Assembly: GCA_963837395.1 (NCBI GenBank)
Contig: CAWINI010000002.1
Location: 1 to 64,000 of the forward strand
Direction: 5' to 3'
DNA length: 64,000 nucleotides
Origin: CAVZQN01 sp963837395
GTDB lineage: Bacteria; Acidobacteriota; HRBIN11; JAKEFK01
Every line of letters starts with the position of its first letter. The first letter of the stretch is position 1. The notes beneath the pieces were generated by a model that had not been told where the DNA came from, ran no database searches, and saw only the letters and a list, made by a program, of their open reading frames with translations. Made by a program: the position numbers and the translations under genes. Of this stretch, positions 47,447-55,839 are shown in pieces.

Positions 47447-49191
47447 AACTTCAATATTACTCCTTTGCCTGTGCGGCCATCGACTTTAATCCGAAGTGGC
47501 GACTTAAGTTCAATGTGGCGCACAAATCTGGTCTCAGTCTTTGCGGATTGTTCATATAACCAGATCCAATCAAGTTTGTTTTCTTCTGAACTTAAGAGTG
47601 AAAAGTAGTACACCTCGAAACTGGAGATGTTATGGAAGAAATGAGAACCCTGACTTGGTTCAACCATCAAAGAAGGCAATGCTGCTTCCACGATCGCTTT
47701 GGCGCCGGAAATAGCGCTCCAATCTACAGGAATTCCTAAGGAAGGTTCGCTGCTTCCCCACCGTCCGAATCCTATGAGTAGATAAGGACGTTTACAAGAA
47801 AGAAGATCTTGATTGATTCCGGCGAGTTCCTCCGCGATTACTTTCGTCTGTATGGTGTCAAAACGATCAGGGCGAACGTAGACTATATCAGCGATGTCAT
47901 TCCTCACTCCATTACCCAACACTTTGTCACATAACAGTAAAACATTCGAACCTATTAGTTCAGCTGGCTGGATTTCAATACTTTCGCGGGAGACTACCAT
48001 GGGTCTAACTTGAAGAAAACCAAACGTGGGGCGATCAGCGGAAAGGGTATGAAATCGCACTGCAAACTCGATTTCCACCGGCGCATTAACCACAGCCTCA
48101 GCTGCTTTTAACAGCGAGCGAATCAGATCGTTTAGTCGTAACTGATTCTCCACAAGAAGGGGAGCAAAATTAATCACTCTCGGTTCGGCGCGGCCCACTC
48201 CTGGTACTATACGATCTGAGGTTGAATCGTATGTAGATGCAATGTAGCGCAATGAATTGTCATAATCTGCATCACTGAGTGATGCATGGACTAAGTATTC
48301 CGTTTCAACGATTGGATCATAAGCAGAAGGTTTTCCCATATTCACAGCCCAGAATTTTGTTTGAGTTTGTTTCAGCAGGTTCTGAACTGTAAAAGGAGGC
48401 ATCGCTGCTGGATATGCGGGAGAATAAGTCCAAACAACACCACCATCGACAATTGTTTTTCCTAAACCCAGCGCAAGGTTAACAACACCATCTTCGGGCT
48501 TTGCCTTTCCAGAACGATAAAAATTGTATGAACGCACAACTCCGGAGATCACAGGATAGAAACGATCATTAAAACGTGATCCAACGATTTCCTGAATGAT
48601 CACTGCCATTTTTTCGGTTACCGAATTTTGATCCAGTGCCTTCAAATAGTTCTGGGCTCGTTTAAAAAAAGTGGAAGCATAGACGAATTTTATCGCTTCT
48701 GTTAATTTCTGAAATCGGATGTCAGCACTGGGCTGATTGTTTGGAATCATTTTAGTGCCGTAAACACCGGCGAATGGTTGATGCAGAGCGTCTTCCATCA
48801 GACTTGAAGAACGTATTGCCAGCGGCACTTTCACCTGCTGAGTGAGCGCGCGTAAATCTCCCAAAAACTCCGGTGGCAGTTGTCCATTCTGAAATGCTCT
48901 CGCTATTTCACCATCTGATTTGCTGTCAGAAATCATCGCATCCAGGTGGTTAAGTTCCATAAAACGATCAAAGGCATCTGTTGTAAGAACTGTTAGCGTG
49001 GGAATGTTTACATCAAATTCAGGAAACTGTTCCGGGTTAAACTCTGCAGCTAATAGATTTTTTGCGATAAGAAGGCCCCTTGCTTTACCGCCCAATTCAC
49101 CGGTGCCTATTTGAGTGAATTTATGTTTTCCGGAAAGAAAGGAGCGATCGAACTGTGGCACTTGATTCGCTTGATCATACTTAGAACTCAT
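47443..49191 (-). CDS. PEP-pyruvate-binding ATP-grasp protein, minimal form (582 aa)
   Basis: It consists almost wholly of the PPDK_N-like ATP-grasp (about 25-400: TGELGGKARGLLIAKN, LAIRSSSLMEDALHQPFAGVY, MAVIIQEIVG, ALGLGKTIVDGGVVW, PVEIEFAV, LQVRPMV) and the shared C-terminal domain (GFGRWGSSEPSLGIPVDW, PSQGSHFFHNISSF). It is the closest relative of the 995-aa protein, minus the receiver domains. The start ATG lies inside a 15-bp direct repeat created by the DUF559 element. Without that insertion it would begin 6 bp after the gdh stop. Confidence 0.78.
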   Translation of the reverse strand: MSSKYDQANQVPQFDRSFLSGKHKFTQIGTGELGGKARGLLIAKNLLAAEFNPEQFPEFDVNIPTLTVLTTDAFDRFMELNHLDAMISDSKSDGEIARAFQNGQLPPEFLGDLRALTQQVKVPLAIRSSSLMEDALHQPFAGVYGTKMIPNNQPSADIRFQKLTEAIKFVYASTFFKRAQNYLKALDQNSVTEKMAVIIQEIVGSRFNDRFYPVISGVVRSYNFYRSGKAKPEDGVVNLALGLGKTIVDGGVVWTYSPAYPAAMPPFTVQNLLKQTQTKFWAVNMGKPSAYDPIVETEYLVHASLSDADYDNSLRYIASTYDSTSDRIVPGVGRAEPRVINFAPLLVENQLRLNDLIRSLLKAAEAVVNAPVEIEFAVRFHTLSADRPTFGFLQVRPMVVSRESIEIQPAELIGSNVLLLCDKVLGNGVRNDIADIVYVRPDRFDTIQTKVIAEELAGINQDLLSCKRPYLLIGFGRWGSSEPSLGIPVDWSAISGAKAIVEAALPSLMVEPSQGSHFFHNISSFEVYYFSLLSSEENKLDWIWLYEQSAKTETRFVRHIELKSPLRIKVDGRTGKGVILKL

Positions 49192-49704
49192 GATGCATTA
49201 GTGCGCACGCCCCCTCCTTATGAAGGAGGGGTAAGGGGGAGGTTGGAAAGAACATTTTCTAGTACTCCTTCGGTTTCTTCAATTATCTGTTGATTCGTGT
49301 ACACCAAGATCTTAATCCCAAGCAACTCAATCTTCCCTCTTCTAGCAAGATCCGATTTTACTCGGTTAGAGTAGCCATGAACGTCTCCGATAATTTCAAT
49401 GGCGAGTTTATACTGTGGGCAATAAAAATCGATCACATAATCATAAACACTATATTGGCGACGAAACTTTAAATTATTCAGCTTGGAGTTACGAAGTTTG
49501 GACCACAGTATCTTTTCTGCTTTGGTCATATTTCTTCGTAAATACTTCCGCCGCTTTACTGAGTGAGGCTTGTTCAATATGGAAGACATTACGTTCTTAA
49601 ATCCATTCGCAATTGCACGGCACTAATTTAATCGCGAGATTCCAACCTCCCTTATCCCCCCTTCATAAGGGGGGATGTGCCCATCTATTACTCATGATGC
49701 ATTA
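49186..49704. mobile_element. DUF559 mobile element with terminal inverted repeats and 15-bp target duplication
   Basis: ACTCATGATGCATTA occurs at 49186-49200 and again at 49690-49704. Between them, inverted repeats begin GTGCGCACGCCCCCTCC...TTATGAAGG (49201 on) and, reversed, ATGGGCACATCCCCCC...TTATGAAGG (ending about 49684). Each is followed by AGGTTGGAA. The interior holds one gene, the DUF559 endonuclease. Termini, target duplication and single gene together indicate an inserted unit of about 0.5 kb between gdh and the 582-aa gene. Confidence 0.75.
49218..49589 (-). CDS. DUF559 endonuclease-like protein
   Basis: Protein of 123 residues related to the Vsr/very-short-patch nuclease fold. 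It has RNMTKAEKILWSKLRN at the N-terminus, then FRRQYSVYDYVIDFYCPQYKLAIEI with the catalytic Asp and Glu of the PD-(D/E)xK-like core, then GDVHGYS. The C-terminus (NLPLTPPS) is encoded by the element's terminal repeat. It is the only gene of the mobile element and the likely nuclease for its movement; this is inference. Confidence 0.85.
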   Translation of the reverse strand: MSSILNKPHSVKRRKYLRRNMTKAEKILWSKLRNSKLNNLKFRRQYSVYDYVIDFYCPQYKLAIEIIGDVHGYSNRVKSDLARRGKIELLGIKILVYTNQQIIEETEGVLENVLSNLPLTPPS

Positions 49705-50987
49705 AAGCCATCCACGATCCTTGCAAGCTTTTGCCACACGGTTGACCGCAATAGCATAGGCTGCGTCTCGCATGAAAAGTTTTTGCTTGCGAGCAAGATC
49801 ATGTACGGCATGAAATGCAGCTGTCATTTTTAGATCGACTTTGCCAAGCACTTCATCTTTTTCCCAGTAATAGTTTGTATTACTTTGCACTTGCTCAAAA
49901 TAGCTGCAAGTAACACCACCGGCATTGGCAAGAAAATCAGGAATTACAAAGATGTCGCGTTGTTGAAGAACTTGGTCCGCTTCGGGTGTGGTGGGGCCGT
50001 TTGCACCTTCTGCAATCAACTTGACTCGGGGACTAATCCCTCCGACATTCTCACCGGTAATCTGATTTTCGATAGCCGAAGGCATTAAGATGTCAACTTC
50101 CTGCTTCAACCATTCCTCACCCGGAAGGATTTCATAATCCAAAGACTTCGCTTTCTCCTTATCAATATCACCAAATCGATCTGTAATCTTTAGCAATGCA
50201 TCTAGATTGATCCCTGATGTTTTTCTGTAGGTGTATGCTGTTTGATCTTTCTGATTCCAGCAGGAAACCGCAATTATTCTTCCACCCATTTGATGGTATA
50301 GATCGATCGCGTGTTGAGCAACATTTCCAAAGCCCTGAACTGAAGCTGTTGTATCGCTAACTCGAATACCGAGTTCTTTGAGCGCCTCGCGAAGAGTAAA
50401 TACCAGACCATATCCTGTGGCTTCGGTTCTTCCCAGCGAACCACCCATTCCCACTGGTTTACCAGTGATGAAGCCTGGCGCTTTACCGCCGTGGATTACT
50501 TCATATTCATCTAGCATCCACAACATATGTTGGGCCGTTGTCATTACGTCCGGTGCAGGTACATCGATAACCGGGCCAACGATTCTGGATATCTGACGTA
50601 CCCAACCTCTACAAAGCCGTTCCTGTTCTTTTGCGCTGAGATTATGCGGATCGCACGTTACACCACCCTTTGCACCACCCAACGGAATATCTACGACTGC
50701 ACACTTCCATGTCATCCACATAGAGAGCGCACGAACAGTATCCATAGTTTCTTGCGGATGGAAACGTATTCCACCTTTGCACGGACCCGAGCATCGTTGT
50801 GCTGTACTCGAAATCCACGAAATATCCGAACGTTTCCATCATCCATAGAAACGGGAATGCTGAATTGCATCTCGCGAACCGGGCTTCGAAGAAGATCGCG
50901 CGTAGGCTGATCTAAATTCAGGAGATCAGCAATCCTATCGAACTGTGCCTGCGCCACTTCAAATGAGTTATACGGTCTTGCTACCAT
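49702..50987 (-). CDS. Glu/Leu/Phe/Val dehydrogenase (glutamate dehydrogenase 2), frameshifted
   Basis: About 428 residues after inserting one G near 50789 (GCTCGGGTCCG), which restores HNDARGPCKGGIRFHPQETMD. Motifs: IPLGGAKGGVTCDPHNLS (Lys), VQGFGNVAQHAIDL (Rossmann), EGANGPTTPEAD. The start is ATG 50985-50987 with GGAGAT, 15 bp inside the longest frame. Probably NAD-dependent and catabolic, unlike the 453-aa enzyme. Ancestrally it headed an operon with the two ATP-grasp genes before the DUF559 element inserted after its stop. Confidence 0.9.
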
Positions 50988-51133
50988 AAATATCTCCTGC
51001 AAGTTGGCATACCGGAATGCACGAAATGAATCAGTATCTTCTATAAAGTATTCGGGATATCCGCGCAGAATTAATTATCACACGTTTCCTTTAATCGAGT
51101 GGCAACTGACTTAATATATGGAAATGCCTTGCT

Positions 51134-51619
51134 CTATGAGTTGACGTTCCATGGATGTAACGGTAGAGAGGACCTGCATATTTCATCATGACCGCACGCG
51201 GGATTCCGATAAATAAACGCATCGAGCTTTTGTATCAGAATTTGATTCACCCGGTATTTCACAAATTCAGCTGCTTCACTTCCCAAGGAAGTCTGTAAGG
51301 GTTCCAAAACGTGCGCACAAATATCATCTACCAGAGAGTCGATCTCCTGCGGCAATTCCAGAATATAGATCCGGTCTTCAAAATCAGGCTCAGGATCACA
51401 CCCTTTTGTGCATATGGGTTCACTTCCACATTTATCAAAAGTCTTTAAGTACGGACAAAATGCAGCAACGATGCGACCCTGCATAGCATGAAGGTTTTCG
51501 ATTGGTAATCCCTCTGAATAAAGCTCTTCCTTGAACACTTTGGAAACACCGTAAGCGAGCTCCAAAATCACATCCTCGATCCTCATGTCTTTTGGTGTTC
51601 TGAGTTGTAATCGCATCAT
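51134..51619 (-). CDS. uncharacterised Cys-containing protein, paralogue of the 60077 gene
   Basis: Protein of 161 residues. Cys-rich middle (CPYLKTFDKCGSEPICTKGCDPEPD), then RIYILELPQEIDSLVDDI, and a tail KLDAFIYRNPACGHDEIC. The pattern YILxL-x3-ID...-V-x2-I and K-x4-Y-x-NP-x-C recurs in the 60077 protein, so they form a family I cannot name. GGAGG before ATG. A perfect sigma-54 promoter and shared activator sites face the divergent NfnAB operon. Metal binding is possible. Confidence 0.65.
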   Translation of the reverse strand: MMRLQLRTPKDMRIEDVILELAYGVSKVFKEELYSEGLPIENLHAMQGRIVAAFCPYLKTFDKCGSEPICTKGCDPEPDFEDRIYILELPQEIDSLVDDICAHVLEPLQTSLGSEAAEFVKYRVNQILIQKLDAFIYRNPACGHDEICRSSLPLHPWNVNS

Positions 51620-51656
51620 GGAAGCCTCCTATCATTTCTCTTATGTGCTATCTGAG

Positions 51657-51673
51657 AGCAAACTAGGTGCCAC
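51657..51673 (-). promoter_or_regulatory. sigma-54 promoter (51134 gene)
   Basis: Minus strand GTGGCACCTAGTTTGCT, almost the textbook consensus. Confidence 0.82.
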
Positions 51674-51703
51674 GATCCTATGCCTATTTCCTCCACGGTC
51701 ATA

Positions 51704-51738
51704 CTGAACTTCTGTCAGAAACTATGACAGGATGTCAT
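51704..51738. promoter_or_regulatory. tandem palindromic activator sites between divergent promoters
   Basis: CTGAACTTCTGTCAG (51704-51718) and ATGACAGGATGTCAT (51724-51738), 20 bp apart, between two outward-facing sigma-54 promoters. Confidence 0.7.
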
Positions 51739-51768
51739 GCCTGGAACGTGTTTGTCTTCGCAAGGTCT

Positions 51769-51785
51769 TTGGCAAAGGATGTGCT
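51769..51785 (+). promoter_or_regulatory. sigma-54 promoter (nfnAB)
   Basis: TTGGCAAAGGATGTGCT; spacing correct, -12 half GTGC. 22 bp before ATG 51807. Confidence 0.65.
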
Positions 51786-51806
51786 TAATGCTTGAAAGAG
51801 ACCGAT

Positions 51807-52676
51807 ATGGCTACTAATTACAAAATTCGTTCTGCGGAATGGGTCGCTAATCAAATGAAGAGATTTGTGATTGAGGCACCTATGATCGCAGCCAAGCAGA
51901 AATGCGGTCAATTCGTCATTGTTCGATTGAAAGAAGGAGGCGAAAGAATTCCTTTGACGATTGTTGCCTCCGATGTTACCTCCGGATGTATAACGCTAAT
52001 CGTACAAGGGGTCGGCAAAACAACCAGGGAAATGAACTTGTTGGAAGCAGGGGATTCTATTTTGGATGTAGTCGGCTTAGGACATCCCACAGAAATCCGG
52101 AACTACGGAACTGCGGTCACGATAGGAGGAGGTGTTGGGACGGCAATTGCGTATCCATCAACTATTGCTTTACGCGAAGCAGGCAACTACACAATCTCCA
52201 TAATTGGTGGGCGAAACCGCAATCTTGTCATTTTGGAAAATGAGTTACGGCGAGTAGCGCAAGAATTGTATATCACCACGGATGACGGAAGTTATGGTTT
52301 TCATGGGTTGGTCACGGACCAACTCAAGCGTCTAATCAAAGACGGCAGAAAGTTAGATTTTGTCTTCGCTATCGGCCCCATCCCGATGATGAAAGCCGTT
52401 GCTGATGTGACCCGCCCCTACGGAATTCATACTGTCGTGAGTTTGAATCCAATCATGGTGGACGGCACGGGCATGTGTGGGGGATGCAGAGCAACGGTGG
52501 ACAACAAGACTGTATTCGTATGTGTGGATGGTCCAGAGTTCGATGCACACAAAGTTGATTTTGATCTGCTCGCAAAACGCAACAAAGCTTATCGGTCTGC
52601 AGAACATTTATCGCTAGAAAAACTTGAAAAGGAGATAGCGAGTGATAAGAAATCACTTTGCGAAGTGGCGCGATGA
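51807..52676 (+). CDS. nfnA: NfnA-like FAD/[2Fe-2S] subunit (ferredoxin:NADP reductase family)
   Basis: About 289 residues. FAD site RIPLTIVASDV, nicotinamide-binding GGGVGTAIAYP, and a C-terminal iron-sulfur site GTGMCGGCRATVDN with a later FVCVDGPEFD. I start at ATG 51807 with AAAGAG upstream, rather than the TTG at 51792. With NfnB it forms the NADH-dependent reduced ferredoxin:NADP oxidoreductase, which bifurcates or confurcates electrons. It overlaps nfnB by ATGA. Confidence 0.9.
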   Translation: MATNYKIRSAEWVANQMKRFVIEAPMIAAKQKCGQFVIVRLKEGGERIPLTIVASDVTSGCITLIVQGVGKTTREMNLLEAGDSILDVVGLGHPTEIRNYGTAVTIGGGVGTAIAYPSTIALREAGNYTISIIGGRNRNLVILENELRRVAQELYITTDDGSYGFHGLVTDQLKRLIKDGRKLDFVFAIGPIPMMKAVADVTRPYGIHTVVSLNPIMVDGTGMCGGCRATVDNKTVFVCVDGPEFDAHKVDFDLLAKRNKAYRSAEHLSLEKLEKEIASDKKSLCEVAR

Positions 52677-54094
52677 CAGCAAATAAATTATCACCGAAAG
52701 AAAGGATGAAAATTCCGCGGCAGACGATGCCGGAGCAGGATCCTGCGCAAAGGCGAAGCAATTTTATGGAAGTATCGCTTGGATTCACGGAAGAGCTAGC
52801 AAGGATGGAGGCGCTGCGGTGCCTGCAATGTCCGAAACCGGTATGCATTGAAGGTTGTCCTGTTGGAATTAACATTAATGAATTTATCCGTTTCGTTTCG
52901 GAAGGTGATTATGCTTCGGCTGCCGCCACCATTAAAAAGGACAACATCTTGCCTGCTATCTGCGGGCGTGTTTGTCCGCAAGAAGAGCAGTGTGAATCGA
53001 AGTGTGTAGTAGGTAAAAAGCAAGAACCGATCGCCATCGGGCGTTTGGAAAGATTCGTAGCGGATTATGAACTTGGTCTTGGCGTGAAAAGAATTCCTGT
53101 AATGCAGAAGACCGGCAAACGTGTAGCTATCATCGGCAGTGGACCAGCGGGGCTCAGCTGCGCGGCCGATCTTATCCAAAAAGGACACGATGTTACTGTA
53201 TTCGAAGCGCTTCATGAATTGGGTGGAGTTCTGATCTATGGCATTCCTGAGTTTCGATTGCCAAAAGAAATCGTCAAAGTTGAGATTGAACATCTGCGCG
53301 AATTGGGCGTGGAATTTCGGACAAATACGGTGATCGGGTACACAGTAACAATCGATGAATTGTTCCAGAACGGCTATCATGCTGTTTTTATTGGAGTAGG
53401 TGCAGGTCTACCGTATTTTCTGAATGTTCCTGGAGAGAACTTGATCGGAGTTTATTCTGCCAATGAATTTCTTACACGTGTGAACCTGATGCGTGCATAT
53501 CGCTTTCCTGAATGTGATACTCCGATGTTAAATTGCCAAGGCAAAAATATTATGGTATTCGGCGGCGGCAACACAGCCATGGATGCTGTCCGAACTACTC
53601 TTCGCCTGGGAGCACGCAACGCTTACATTTGTTACCGCAGGTCGGAAGCCGAAATGCCAGCACGAAAAGAAGAACTTCATCACGCGAAAGATGAAGGAGT
53701 GCAATTTATCAACCTTGCCAGTCCAGTAGAGCTATTAGGTGATGAAGAAGGATGGCTCAGGGCGGTTAAGCTAATCCGGATGGAGTTAGGGGAACCGGAT
53801 GCGTCGGGCAGGAAGAGTCCACGAAAGATCGAGGGTTCGGAATTTCAGATGCAAATTGATCTGGCCATTATCGCCATTGGTAATGGTTCGAATCCCATTA
53901 TCCAAAAAACGACTTCACATTTGGAGTTCAACAAACGGGGTAATATCGTGGTAGATCCTGAAACGATGAAGACATCTCGGAACGGTGTATTTGCTGGAGG
54001 AGATATTGTCACTGGCGGTGCGACCGTGATACTGGCAATGGGAGCCGGACGAAAAGCTGCAGCTGCAATCGAAAACTACCTGCAAGAACTTTAA
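52673..54094 (+). CDS. nfnB: NfnB / glutamate synthase small-subunit-like NADPH oxidoreductase
   Basis: About 473 residues. The N-terminal 4Fe-4S clusters use LRCLQCPKPVCIEGCPVGI and CGRVCPQEEQCESKC. FAD domain IIGSGPAGLSCAADLIQKGH; NADPH domain VFGGGNTAMDAVRTTLRLGA; C-terminal GGDIVTGGATVILAMGAGRKAA. GltD-like proteins are similar, but the coupling to nfnA identifies NfnB. It exchanges electrons among NADPH, NADH and ferredoxin, fitting the ferredoxin-producing oxidoreductase at 30 kb. Confidence 0.92.
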   Translation: MTANKLSPKERMKIPRQTMPEQDPAQRRSNFMEVSLGFTEELARMEALRCLQCPKPVCIEGCPVGININEFIRFVSEGDYASAAATIKKDNILPAICGRVCPQEEQCESKCVVGKKQEPIAIGRLERFVADYELGLGVKRIPVMQKTGKRVAIIGSGPAGLSCAADLIQKGHDVTVFEALHELGGVLIYGIPEFRLPKEIVKVEIEHLRELGVEFRTNTVIGYTVTIDELFQNGYHAVFIGVGAGLPYFLNVPGENLIGVYSANEFLTRVNLMRAYRFPECDTPMLNCQGKNIMVFGGGNTAMDAVRTTLRLGARNAYICYRRSEAEMPARKEELHHAKDEGVQFINLASPVELLGDEEGWLRAVKLIRMELGEPDASGRKSPRKIEGSEFQMQIDLAIIAIGNGSNPIIQKTTSHLEFNKRGNIVVDPETMKTSRNGVFAGGDIVTGGATVILAMGAGRKAAAAIENYLQEL

Positions 54095-54109
54095 AGTTCA
54101 AATGACTAA

Positions 54110-55255
54110 CTAATTAGATTTCTTATCCGTATCAGTTTCCATGAATGAAATCTGGATTTGCTCAATCTTACTCTGATTTTTGGCGAGTGCATCAACACAA
54201 TCCTGGTCCACTTCGCTCCGCGATAATCGCCCTAGCATAGCAAAGGCCTCTTCATTGCTCCAGGCATGTTTGTAAAGGCGCTGGCTGGTCATGGCATCAA
54301 AAATATTAGCCACCGCAACGATCTGCGCTTCAATGGGGATCTCGTCTCCTTTCCGTCTCGTGGGATATCCTGTTTTGTCAATTTTTTCCTGATAATATTT
54401 GGCAATATTCCGGAGAACATCGATCCCTTCAGAAGATCCTACACCCAACTTATCAATCATGGAATTAATCATTTGCAGACCCTTGAAGCTGTGAGATTTC
54501 ATGACCTCCCGATCTTCGGCATTCAACGAATCTTTTGTTGACAAGTCTCTTCCGAGAAGTGCGATCTTACCGATATCGTGCAGACGCGAAAAAACGTGGA
54601 TCCGCTCCACATCTTCATCATTGAGATCATACTTGCCATGTAAGGCCAGTTCCTTTGCAATGATACGGCAGAACCCGGCTGTTCGCTCCAAATGCAGCCC
54701 GGTCTCCGTATCTTGCACATGCAGGATCTCATAAACCGCTTTAAGAGCTGACAGCATTGCCTTGACGTTCCCCAGCTCGTGCGCAACCAACTCTGAAATC
54801 AAATGAGAAAAAACGTCAAGAGTATCGACGGAGGTTTCATCAAAACAGTCTGCTTGATAAGAATTGAAGAAGATAAATCCACCCAAAACCTCGCCAAAGT
54901 ACATGGTTGATGTGTAACTGGCTCGATATCCTTGATCCAGAATACTTTTTGTGTGCTCATGCTCTCCTTGCTGAAATACTGAAAGATCGTTGATTACGCG
55001 TGGTGTTTTTGTTTTAACGATTTCCATTAGCGAAGGAGCCTTTTCCAACTCTGTATCATAAAATTCCAGTGGATAATCTCTCCCGGAGCTCGCCAGAAAT
55101 GTTTTGAGGATTTTTGAGTTCCGGTCATAGAGGGCAACCGAAATTCGATCCACAAAATCAAGGCGTTTCTTAATCACACTATGGATCACTTTAAGTTTTT
55201 TGTTCAAGGGCAGGTTTTGATTTAATTCCGAAAGCGCGTCTTGATGATTAAACAT
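54110..55255 (-). CDS. GAF plus HD-GYP-like protein with altered HHE motif
   Basis: Protein of 381 residues. The GAF domain covers about 20-165, then an HD-GYP-type domain (about 170-365). HD signature RLHDIGKIALLG, KSHSFKG and ANIFDAMTS are present, but the usual HHE-x2-DGxGYP block reads KYYQEKIDKTGYP: two metal-binding His are gone. It may be inactive as a cyclic di-GMP phosphodiesterase and act as a sensor. A sigma-54-like promoter lies upstream. Confidence 0.8.
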   Translation of the reverse strand: MFNHQDALSELNQNLPLNKKLKVIHSVIKKRLDFVDRISVALYDRNSKILKTFLASSGRDYPLEFYDTELEKAPSLMEIVKTKTPRVINDLSVFQQGEHEHTKSILDQGYRASYTSTMYFGEVLGGFIFFNSYQADCFDETSVDTLDVFSHLISELVAHELGNVKAMLSALKAVYEILHVQDTETGLHLERTAGFCRIIAKELALHGKYDLNDEDVERIHVFSRLHDIGKIALLGRDLSTKDSLNAEDREVMKSHSFKGLQMINSMIDKLGVGSSEGIDVLRNIAKYYQEKIDKTGYPTRRKGDEIPIEAQIVAVANIFDAMTSQRLYKHAWSNEEAFAMLGRLSRSEVDQDCVDALAKNQSKIEQIQISFMETDTDKKSN

Positions 55256-55298
55256 GCTTCTTTGCTCTCAATCCATATTTCTTGAGATCAAACAATAC

Positions 55299-55315
55299 GG
55301 CAATTCTAATGCCAA
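55299..55315 (-). promoter_or_regulatory. sigma-54 promoter (GAF/HD gene)
   Basis: Minus strand TTGGCATTAGAATTGCC, 44 bp upstream of the 55255 start. Confidence 0.7.
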
Positions 55316-55438
55316 TGCAGCCTAAGAGCAATTAAAAATATGCCGGAGAACTGGGATGCTAAATTTGTTGCTACACTTCCAGCGCAAAAAAATTGCGAAA
55401 TTACTGCAGTCTTGAGCAATCTTATGTCGCTAACAAAT

Positions 55439-55633
55439 TCAGAGTTCGATTTGCTCTAACATCTCTTGCCGGCGAAGCAACTCATGTTCCATCCCTTCCA
55501 TTCTCTCCTTCCAGTGCTCTCTTTCTTCGTGATTAGGAGTATATTCTGACCGTTCTGTTGCTTCATCGAACATATGACGTAGATCGTCAAGCGGCACAGA
55601 TTTATAGCATTCAGAAACCCATTCGATATTCAT
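55439..55633 (-). CDS. small acidic/charged helical protein (64 aa)
   Basis: MNIEWVSECYKSVPLDDLRH start chosen because GAGGAG stands before ATG 55631-55633; a longer frame starts at 55654. Composed of charged residues with a predicted helix (NHEEREHWKERMEGMEHELLRRQEMLEQIEL). Family unknown. Own sigma-54 element and an activator palindrome upstream support it as a real gene. Confidence 0.65.
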   Translation of the reverse strand: MNIEWVSECYKSVPLDDLRHMFDEATERSEYTPNHEEREHWKERMEGMEHELLRRQEMLEQIEL

Positions 55634-55660
55634 ATTGATGCTCCTCAGTTTCATGATGTT

Positions 55661-55677
55661 TGCAAATTCGGTACCTT
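55661..55677 (-). promoter_or_regulatory. sigma-54 promoter (64-aa gene)
   Basis: Minus strand AAGGTACCGAATTTGCA, 28 bp upstream of the start. Confidence 0.6.
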
Positions 55678-55728
55678 TAGCTTGTCGAGAATAAGTAAAA
55701 TAAAAAGTGCAGAAATATCGTCAGTGAG

Positions 55729-55743
55729 CTGACAGAATGTCTT
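55729..55743. promoter_or_regulatory. palindromic activator site (64-aa gene)
   Basis: CTGACAGAATGTCTT, 10 of 12 specified positions. Confidence 0.6.
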
Positions 55744-55769
55744 AAACGAAAGCTGTAATGTGCGGAATT

Positions 55770-55818
55770 AAAAAGCGCTGACTTTAGTCTTATCCAGACC
55801 AAAGCCAGCGCTTTCAAA
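55770..55818. terminator. terminator of malic enzyme gene
   Basis: AAAGCGCTG (55772-55780) pairs with CAGCGCTTT (55806-55814), with further pairing inside (CTTT/AAAG, GTC/GAC). Flanked by A/T tracts. Confidence 0.8.
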
Positions 55819-55839
55819 TCTACTGCAATTTACGCGTCG

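Noticed and set aside
39746..49191. Annotation of the three ATP-grasp proteins as PEP synthase
   Set aside because: They lack the phosphohistidine loop and PEP-binding barrel required for that reaction.
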